Shown here: positions 36,601 through 41,987 of the stretch, piece after piece | How positions within the stretch are numbered: the stretch's first letter is position 1 | Layout: the number at the start of each line of letters is the position of its first letter | From: Methanodesulfokora sp964525965 | Lineage (GTDB): Archaea; Korarchaeota; Korarchaeia; Korarchaeales; Korarchaeaceae | Length of the DNA: 41,987 nucleotides | Reading direction: 5' to 3' | NCBI GenBank assembly: GCA_964525965.1 | Contig: CAZGKA010000034.1 | Location: 1 to 41,987 of the forward strand | Program-made: the position numbers and the translations under genes | The notes under the pieces: model-generated | Told to the model about the DNA's origin: nothing | Database searches by the model: none | The model's input: only the letters and a program-made list of their open reading frames with translations

Positions 36601-38253
36601 TCACGTGACCTCGCCCAGCACCACCTCGAATGCCGCTACTGGAGTGTTAAGACCGAAGTCCTCCAGGATCTCCGGTCTAACCTCTCCAATAAATCCAATG
36701 GACTTATCTTCCGACACTATGGAGGCTGATCTGCCCTCTATGAGGAAGGGGAAGGTCCTCTCCTCAAGCTTAAAGCTCACCCTCAGGGATTCCAGCAGGC
36801 AGTATAGGTGGGACTGTACATCCTCAAAACCCACGGAGTCGTCGGAATAGACGGCGGCCAAGCGCCTCTCCGTCCTTGTCCTCGTGGGTCTGCTCAACTC
36901 CGGCACCACCACATCCCCGACCTCGAACACCTTCTGAGGATACCTGGAGTGCACGTTCCTCGACAGGAAGTTCAGAAGTCCGGGTAGAAGCATGTCCCTC
37001 ACTACAGCGAAGCTTGAGCTTACAGGGTTGAGCAATCTCACAGGCTTCTCATTCCTCTGCATTCTCCTTATCAGGACCTCTTCGTCCGTGAGCACGTAGT
37101 TAAGCACCTGCTGATATCCGAGACCAACCATCAGGATTCGTGCCTTGAGGGAGAGAGTCTCTATGGGATGCCTCCTCCCTATGGTGCTCACCCTCTCGGG
37201 CAGGACGGGTTCCATCTCGTTGAGCCCCCTCACAACCAGGATCTCCTCGACGATGTCCACCGAATGAAGGAAGTCCGATCTGAACGGAGGGATTAAGACG
37301 TTCACCCTCTCTCCAGAGACCTCAGCGTCGAGACGTGCTCTCCTCAACAGATCAACGATCTCGTGAGGGCTCAGGCTCAGCCCGGACATCTTTCTCACGA
37401 AATCGAGCGGGACGCTCATTCTTTTCGGATCCTTTTCGGGCTGGCGGAACCTCCTCTCACCGTCTACTACTTGAATTCTGCCTATCTTACATCCTCTCTC
37501 ACCGAGTGAGTACACCAAGACGTTGAGAGCTGTCCTTATAGATTTCTCATCGGTTCCCGTTACGTCGAAGAACAGATTTCTCGTTTCCTCTGTAACTCTC
37601 GTCATCTCGGAGTTTATCACGGGGGGCAGGGACATGACCCTGTCTCTGGAGTCCAGTATGAGGGGGACAAGTCCCTGCTCGTTCTCTATGATGTGAGCGT
37701 ACTCTCTTCCCTTCTCGGTTCTTTCGAGAACCTCTCTGGCGCTCATCTCCTCGTCGTGGCCCAAGGGCACGAAGAACACCTCATCCATGGGCTTGGCAGC
37801 ATACTTTATCGGGGGCACGACCTTGTCCAGATCATGTATGCCTATGGCAACTCTCCTTCTGTTCCTCCCTATCGTGTCATGGAGCTTCTCTTGGGCCTGT
37901 ATCATGGACCTTATCACTTCATCTGTCAGGTTCACGTTGAACACGACAGCCCCGACGGCGATCGGCCTGTTTGTTTTTGCGCCGGTGTCCACCGAGAGGG
38001 TTATGTCCGTCTCCACCATCTCGTAGTTGGGAATCCCCTTCTCCCTGCCCAGCACCCCCTTTATCGCTCTGGCAATCCCTTCGACAGTAAGGAGGTCCAT
38101 TCTATCGCTGGTGACCTCAATAACGACTTTATCGGGCGTGACCTCCTCTAGGTTCATCTTGGTCTTGTCCAACACCCTTTTCAAGGCCTCGTCATCCAGC
38201 CACTCACCGACCAGAGAGGAGAGGTCCAGCCTGTCCACCTCGATGATCGGCAT
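36601..38253 (-). CDS. pheT: Phenylalanyl-tRNA synthetase beta chain
   Basis: 550 residues, the compact archaeal/eukaryotic-type beta chain. It starts MPIIEVDRLDLSSLVG, has B1 and B3/4 (editing) regions with RRRVAIGIHDLDKVVPPIKY and GLVPLILDSRDRVMSLPPVIN, a B5 domain (LDFVRKMSGLSLSPHEIVDLL), and a C-terminal catalytic-like module (VEEILVVRGLNEMEPVLP, then LVSILLPGLL-type helix MLLPGLLNFLSRN). ATG 38253 matches the family start; GTG 38262 is also possible. It lies just after pheS. Confidence 0.96.
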   Translation of the reverse strand: MPIIEVDRLDLSSLVGEWLDDEALKRVLDKTKMNLEEVTPDKVVIEVTSDRMDLLTVEGIARAIKGVLGREKGIPNYEMVETDITLSVDTGAKTNRPIAVGAVVFNVNLTDEVIRSMIQAQEKLHDTIGRNRRRVAIGIHDLDKVVPPIKYAAKPMDEVFFVPLGHDEEMSAREVLERTEKGREYAHIIENEQGLVPLILDSRDRVMSLPPVINSEMTRVTEETRNLFFDVTGTDEKSIRTALNVLVYSLGERGCKIGRIQVVDGERRFRQPEKDPKRMSVPLDFVRKMSGLSLSPHEIVDLLRRARLDAEVSGERVNVLIPPFRSDFLHSVDIVEEILVVRGLNEMEPVLPERVSTIGRRHPIETLSLKARILMVGLGYQQVLNYVLTDEEVLIRRMQRNEKPVRLLNPVSSSFAVVRDMLLPGLLNFLSRNVHSRYPQKVFEVGDVVVPELSRPTRTRTERRLAAVYSDDSVGFEDVQSHLYCLLESLRVSFKLEERTFPFLIEGRSASIVSEDKSIGFIGEVRPEILEDFGLNTPVAAFEVVLGEVT

Positions 38254-38265
38254 GATCACCACCCA

Positions 38266-39735
38266 TCAGAAGACCAGTGGATGTTTCCTCAGATAATCCA
38301 GGTTCTGGGAGTGAAGCTCCCTTATATCATCAAGCCCGAGCCTGAGCATGGCGAGCCTCCCTATACCTATTCCCCAGGCCAACGCCTGCACTCTGGGATA
38401 GTCGTATCCCAAGGGGATCATCATCTCAGGTCTGAAGAGGCCCGAGCCAGCTATCTCCAACCACCCCAGCTCCTCATGCTTGACGTAAGCTTCAACGCTG
38501 GGCTCCGTGAACGGGAAGTACGCGGGCTTGAACTTCACCTCCTTAAAACCAAGCTGGAGCACGAACTCTTTGAGGAACCCCATCAGGTGCCGCACGTTCA
38601 GATCCTCCGCCAGCACGACTCCTTCGCACTGATAGAACTCGGCTGCATGGGTCCTGTCGAGGCTCTCGGGTCTGAAGACCTTATCTATAGCGAAGATCTT
38701 CGATGGAATCTCCAAGCCCTCGGCCAGAGATCTTGCAGAGGCGGCGGTCATCTGGCTCCTCAGTATCAACCTCCTAGCTATGTCGAAGCTCCAGGAATAC
38801 CCCCAACCTGAGGATCCAGTCGTAAACCCGTTTTCATGAGCAGACTTGACCTTCTCGACCAGATCTCTGTACTGTTCGAGGTCAGCAGGCCTGTCCGGCC
38901 AGGCGATCATGTAGGAGTCGTGCACCTCCCTAGCGGGGTGGTCCTGAGCCTGGAACAGGACGTCGAAGTTCCAGAACTCGGCCTCTACTATGGGGCTCTT
39001 GACCTCCCTAAACCCCATTCCGATCAGGATCTCCCGCACCTCGTCCAACAGCAGAGCGTAGGGGTGAGGTTTCCCAGCATATACCTCCGGAGGAGAAGCG
39101 CTGACGTCATATCTCTTCAACCGAACGTTCCTCCACTCTCCGCTCTCTAGGAGCTTTCTGTTCAGTTTAGCTACCTCGACCACCAGTTCAGCTTCGACTG
39201 GGAGAGGTCTGACGAGAAAGGTCTTCTCCACCTCGCGCTCAACGAGCCCTCTCTTGATGAGAAGCGATATGTCCTCCTCACTGAGTTTCTCCCCGGCCTG
39301 AAGCCTTTGAAGTAGTTCCCTCTCGGGAACCTCAGGAGGGGACTTGAAGGAGATGAAGGAACCTCTCTCATCCCTTCCAAACTCTATCACGCCTCTTCTT
39401 CGCAACTCTCCTACGGCTGCCTTCAGGAGCTTCGGTTCCTCCTTGAAGGGAGAGGTCTCACCGGCTCTAGAGAGGTAGACCTTCCCGTTCTCTGAGATCC
39501 TGAAGAGGATCTCCTCGGGAAAGCCTTCCTCCAGATATCTCCTCCCTCTTTCAGTGAGAACGTATCTCTCCTGAACGATCTCCTCAACTTCAACTAGGCC
39601 CTTGCTCTTAAGAAGTCCTACAAGCGCGGCGGCAGTGCTCTTCGGAACTCCCAGTTCCTCGATCCTCACCGGGGCGCCGTGGGATCTTATCTTATTTATA
39701 AGATCGTACTCCGCTCTGCTGAGCCTGATCTCCAT
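38266..39735 (-). CDS. pheS: Phenylalanyl-tRNA synthetase alpha chain
   Basis: 489 residues. The N-terminal third contains two winged-helix-like tRNA/DNA-binding modules (AEYDLINKIRSHGAPVRIEE and following). The class II catalytic core has QAQDHPAREVHDSYM (motif 2 region), the archaeal SGWGYSWSFDIARRLILRSQ, FRPESLDRTHAAEFYQCEG and motif 3 within GLFRPEMMIPLGYD. ATG 39735 is chosen because GGAGGTG lies nine bases before it; the upstream GTG is part of that element. First gene of the pheS-pheT-eno run. Confidence 0.96.
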   Translation of the reverse strand: MEIRLSRAEYDLINKIRSHGAPVRIEELGVPKSTAAALVGLLKSKGLVEVEEIVQERYVLTERGRRYLEEGFPEEILFRISENGKVYLSRAGETSPFKEEPKLLKAAVGELRRRGVIEFGRDERGSFISFKSPPEVPERELLQRLQAGEKLSEEDISLLIKRGLVEREVEKTFLVRPLPVEAELVVEVAKLNRKLLESGEWRNVRLKRYDVSASPPEVYAGKPHPYALLLDEVREILIGMGFREVKSPIVEAEFWNFDVLFQAQDHPAREVHDSYMIAWPDRPADLEQYRDLVEKVKSAHENGFTTGSSGWGYSWSFDIARRLILRSQMTAASARSLAEGLEIPSKIFAIDKVFRPESLDRTHAAEFYQCEGVVLAEDLNVRHLMGFLKEFVLQLGFKEVKFKPAYFPFTEPSVEAYVKHEELGWLEIAGSGLFRPEMMIPLGYDYPRVQALAWGIGIGRLAMLRLGLDDIRELHSQNLDYLRKHPLVF

Positions 39736-39769
39736 AGAGACGAGCACCTCCTGATGTGGGTTCCTCGGC

Positions 39770-40837
39770 TCAGTAGTTCTTCAGGGTTGCCTTCCTTAAT
39801 AACTTGGAGGTCAGCTCATCTGACCTGAGGATCTCGATGACCTCATCCATCCTCCTCACGTTCACGGGATATGGAACGCCGTCCTTACCGCCGAAGGCGA
39901 ACGAGAACCTGACCGGATCCCTGCGGCTCGCCTCCGCTCCATGAATCACCTCTGCGGTCAGGGAGAGGGCCCTCAGAAGGGAAGGACCTATCCCCCTGAT
40001 GGACACCAGCTCCTCGTAGCTCTCAGGATCGAGCTCATATGCTCTCTCGACAGCTTTCCAGTCTATCCTCCTGGGCATCACCAAGACCTTTGGACTCTCG
40101 CCCAGAAAAGGACTGAGCCCCTCCGGATTGTAATAAACCTCTCTGAAGATCCTTCGAAGCCTCTTAGGTCCCTCCTTTATGAGGTCGAGGGAGGCCCTCC
40201 TGTTCTCCTCCGAGAGCCTGGAGGTCAGATTCAGGACCTCCTTCTCCCGCCTGTTACACACTATGCCGCTGTGCGGCTCGACCACCGGGTTGTCCGTGAG
40301 CAGCCAGGTCCAGTGATACCTCCTGGCCAGCCTGTTATCGGGATTCATGCCCTGCTGCACGACGACCCAGTACCCATCCTCGGAGAAGACTATGGTGTGA
40401 TGGTAGATGGAGTACCCGTCCTGGAGGACCGCATTGTCAACTTTGGCCGCCATGAAGCTGATCTTGAGGAGCTCCTCCGTCTTATCAAAGCTTAAACCGA
40501 GACTCTCAGCCTTTCTTGGAAGTTCCTCGGGGACGTTCAGGCTCCTCCTCCCCTTTCCTCCTGCCAGAGCCACTCCAACATCCAGCTCCTCCAGGGCCTC
40601 TCGTATCACGGCTGTGAGAACTGTAGTGACCCCTGAAGAGTGCCAGTCGTATCCCAGAAGACATCCTAAGGATTGGAACCAGCAGGGGTCCCCCAATCGA
40701 AGCAGGAGTTCCCTCCTTCCATACTCTCTGACTATAATCCGTATGATCTCCTTACCGAGAGACTTCATTCTGGAGAAGAGCCATTTCGGAGCCCTGCCCG
40801 AGTGAAGCGGTAGCTCCGCTAATCCGGAGGGGTTCAT
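39770..40837 (-). CDS. DUF763 family protein
   Basis: 355 residues matching DUF763 (COG1415). The N-terminal block ELPLHSGRAPKWLFSRM is followed by DPCWFQSLGCLLGYDWHSSG and, in the middle, QDGYSIYHHTIVFSEDGYWVVVQQGMN. A helix-hairpin-helix (SIRGIGPSLLRALSLTAEVI, about 285-305) suggests DNA binding. The family's biochemical role is not established. ATG 40837 gives the exact family spacing to the LPLH motif; ATG 40846 is three codons earlier. The last gene of this strand run before pheS, with a 34-base gap. Confidence 0.87.
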   Translation of the reverse strand: MNPSGLAELPLHSGRAPKWLFSRMKSLGKEIIRIIVREYGRRELLLRLGDPCWFQSLGCLLGYDWHSSGVTTVLTAVIREALEELDVGVALAGGKGRRSLNVPEELPRKAESLGLSFDKTEELLKISFMAAKVDNAVLQDGYSIYHHTIVFSEDGYWVVVQQGMNPDNRLARRYHWTWLLTDNPVVEPHSGIVCNRREKEVLNLTSRLSEENRRASLDLIKEGPKRLRRIFREVYYNPEGLSPFLGESPKVLVMPRRIDWKAVERAYELDPESYEELVSIRGIGPSLLRALSLTAEVIHGAEASRRDPVRFSFAFGGKDGVPYPVNVRRMDEVIEILRSDELTSKLLRKATLKNY

Positions 40838-40918
40838 TCCATTCACTCTATTTTTCCTTGAACATTACTTGTATTACCCCACTGATAAAACTTACCGGCC
40901 GTGCTTAGCAGAGCGCAA

Positions 40919-40937
40919 TCTCTCTGGATCAGAGAGA
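40919..40937. repeat. Perfect inverted repeat in the longest gene-free gap
   Basis: TCTCTCTG and CAGAGAGA flank a three-base loop. It sits in the 200-base gap between the end of the repeat surface protein and the DUF763 start. It has no T-tract after it on either strand, so it is not a typical intrinsic terminator. It may be an operator or an RNA hairpin. The rest of the gap holds AT-rich stretches suited to a DUF763 promoter. Confidence 0.55.
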
Positions 40938-41037
40938 CAGCCCCAAGTTCCCTTCCGTCGCTTCCAAGCTTCATTTTCTACAAGGTTTTCGGTAAAAAGA
41001 GATCTTTCAATAACCTTTATTCTCTCTTCCCTCTATC

Positions 41038-41987
41038 CTACCTCCTCTCCATATATACGCGCTCACTGGTCAGGTTTATTTTGGCCACAGAGGGCATGAC
41101 ATGCTTCACGACAAATCTCGGAAGCTCTGCCTTCAGCCTGATGTATCTTACGCGAAGAGTTATTCTCTTAGCGTATAACTGGGTCAACGTTCTGAGCTTC
41201 GGAGGAAGGTTCTTGCCGCTGCTTAGCGGTATTCTCTTGATAAACGGGCAGTTTTTTAGACCGAGATTCGGAGCAGTCTTCACGATCAGGACGTCTCCTC
41301 TCCAGACTCCTGAGTTGAAGGATGTGGTGCGTCCAGCCATGACGTATCCTCCGTCGCGTGTTTGGTGAGCATCGAAGGCCTCATCATCTCCCTGGCCGCC
41401 TATCGTCTCGACCCACTCCACGCCCCCCGTGCTGTTCAGCTTCACAACCAGCACATCATCGTACCCCGCTCCAAAGACGTCAGCTACGTATCCGATCACG
41501 AAGTAATCTCCCTCTGGAGAAGGCTCTACTTTCAAGCCCTCTTCACATCCGCTTCCTCCCACAGCCTCAGCCCACTCCACGCCCCCCGTGCTGTTCAGCT
41601 TCACAACCAGCACATCATAGTCCCCAAATTTCGTCATGTTTGTGTATCCTACCAGCACATAGCCTTTGTCAGCCGTCTGCTGGATGCAGAAGACAGTGAA
41701 GCACCACCCCTTCTCCCCGAGGGCCTCAGCCCACTCCACGCCCCCCGTGCTGTTCAGCTTCACAACCAGCACATCACCGGATGACTCCACGGAGAAAGTG
41801 CTTCCGGCCAGTATGTAGCCTCCATCGGCCGCCTGCTGGATGCCAAATGCTCCATCGTCCCCCTGGCCGCCTATCGTCTCAGCCCACTCCACGCCCCCCG
41901 TGCTGTTCAGCTTCACAACGAACACATCACTTCCACCGGCTCCGAAAGAGTGAGAGATTCCGGCCAGTATGTAGCCTCCATCGGCCG
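41038..41987 (-). CDS. Repeat-built (beta-propeller-like) surface protein, N-terminally cut by window edge
   Basis: The frame is open to the window edge, so only the last 316 residues are seen. Four copies of a 51-53-residue module read ADGGYILAG, then about 12 residues, then GDVLVVKLNSTGGVEWAE and a glycine-rich turn like TIGGQGDD. This is the pattern of propeller-blade repeats in archaeal and bacterial surface proteins. Each copy has an NST sequon. A fifth half-copy (GDVLIVKT) leads into a basic 80-residue tail without repeats or a transmembrane helix. Export and glycosylation are inferred; the signal peptide would be outside the window. Confidence 0.75.
   Translation of the reverse strand, partial: ADGGYILAGISHSFGAGGSDVFVVKLNSTGGVEWAETIGGQGDDGAFGIQQAADGGYILAGSTFSVESSGDVLVVKLNSTGGVEWAEALGEKGWCFTVFCIQQTADKGYVLVGYTNMTKFGDYDVLVVKLNSTGGVEWAEAVGGSGCEEGLKVEPSPEGDYFVIGYVADVFGAGYDDVLVVKLNSTGGVEWVETIGGQGDDEAFDAHQTRDGGYVMAGRTTSFNSGVWRGDVLIVKTAPNLGLKNCPFIKRIPLSSGKNLPPKLRTLTQLYAKRITLRVRYIRLKAELPRFVVKHVMPSVAKINLTSERVYMERR
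41412..41929 (-). repeat. Tandem coding repeat, four near-identical 47-base cores
   Basis: Nearly identical cores encoding DVLVVKLNSTGGVEW begin at 41412, 41571, 41730 and 41883, that is with periods of 159, 159 and 153 bases (53, 53 and 51 codons). Between cores the sequence diverges freely. Identity is at DNA level, including third codon positions, so the cores have been homogenised or duplicated recently. Confidence 0.85.

Noticed and set aside
37693..38151. 152-residue open frame on the plus strand
   Set aside because: It is antisense to pheT, with no ribosome site or family match.
40919..40937. Intrinsic terminator of the repeat surface protein gene
   Set aside because: The hairpin has no T-tract on either strand. 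I kept it as an inverted repeat of unknown use.
41412..41929. CRISPR-like array of regularly spaced repeats
   Set aside because: The spacing is regular, but the period is about 159 bases, the repeats lie in frame in an open reading frame, and the intervals encode the remaining part of each module.

Overview
The window is a gene-dense archaeal chromosome segment. The replication, transcription, translation and RNA-modification machinery is archaeal: FEN1, Rpo7, Spt4, aRF1, a group II chaperonin, fibrillarin/Nop5/Gar1, SRP19, S8e, S15, S24e, S27ae, S30e, TruD, Pth2, Trm1, a class I CCA enzyme, KEOPS subunits, prefoldin beta, and AT-rich TATA boxes before many genes. S30e is found in TACK/Asgard archaea and eukaryotes and is normally missing from Euryarchaeota. 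With the roughly balanced base composition, the compact layout and the thermophile-like gene set, I infer a thermophilic TACK archaeon, perhaps Korarchaeota. The phylum is a guess from gene content and I could not test it. No stretch over 300 bases lacks a gene; the longest gap is 40847-41037.

Layout. 1-2.4 kb: edge of a DNA methyltransferase and a fused 3-hydroxyacyl-CoA dehydrogenase/enoyl-CoA hydratase. 2.4-10 kb: KEOPS Cgi121, prefoldin beta, a DHH (RecJ/GAN-like) nuclease, S15, XTP pyrophosphatase, Bud32, Pcm, DUF371, TruD, Pth2 and FEN1. 10-14.6 kb: a small winged-helix protein, EF-1 beta, a zinc ribbon, a membrane-anchored regulator, tRNA-Ile and tRNA-Ala, release factor aRF1, and a GlmU-like sugar nucleotidyl/acetyltransferase. 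14.6-17.8 kb: intron-containing tRNA-Cys, two near-identical tRNA-Arg genes, the PIN-Rpo7-Spt4-S24e-S27ae operon, a small Cys/His protein and an MTA phosphorylase. 17.8-23.8 kb: the thermosome behind a structured leader, then a four-gene membrane/envelope island with two polymerase-like polytopic proteins. 23.8-28 kb: S8e-SRP19-Gar1 facing S30e-Nop5-fibrillarin-Trm1. 28-33.2 kb: DUF460 protein, a surface protein and GlmS. 33.3-39.8 kb: hexulose-phosphate isomerase, CCA enzyme, enolase, PheT and PheS. 39.8 kb to the end: DUF763 protein and the C-terminal part of a repeat-built surface protein.

Two themes tie the genes together. The first is RNA maturation and decoding: H/ACA and C/D RNP proteins, Trm1, TruD, CCA enzyme, KEOPS, Pth2, tRNAs, PheRS and aRF1. 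The second is the cell envelope: GlmS and a GlmU-like protein that could supply UDP-GlcNAc, a pair of Wzy-like membrane proteins with two single-pass partners, a sequon-rich surface protein immediately upstream of glmS, a repeat surface protein, and a regulator whose sensor half lies outside the cell and whose winged helix lies inside. The least described parts are the island at 19635-23793 and the regulator at 10786-11808. Starts are often TTG or GTG preceded by good Shine-Dalgarno sequences, while other genes look leaderless behind a TATA box. Many convergent genes overlap at their 3' ends.
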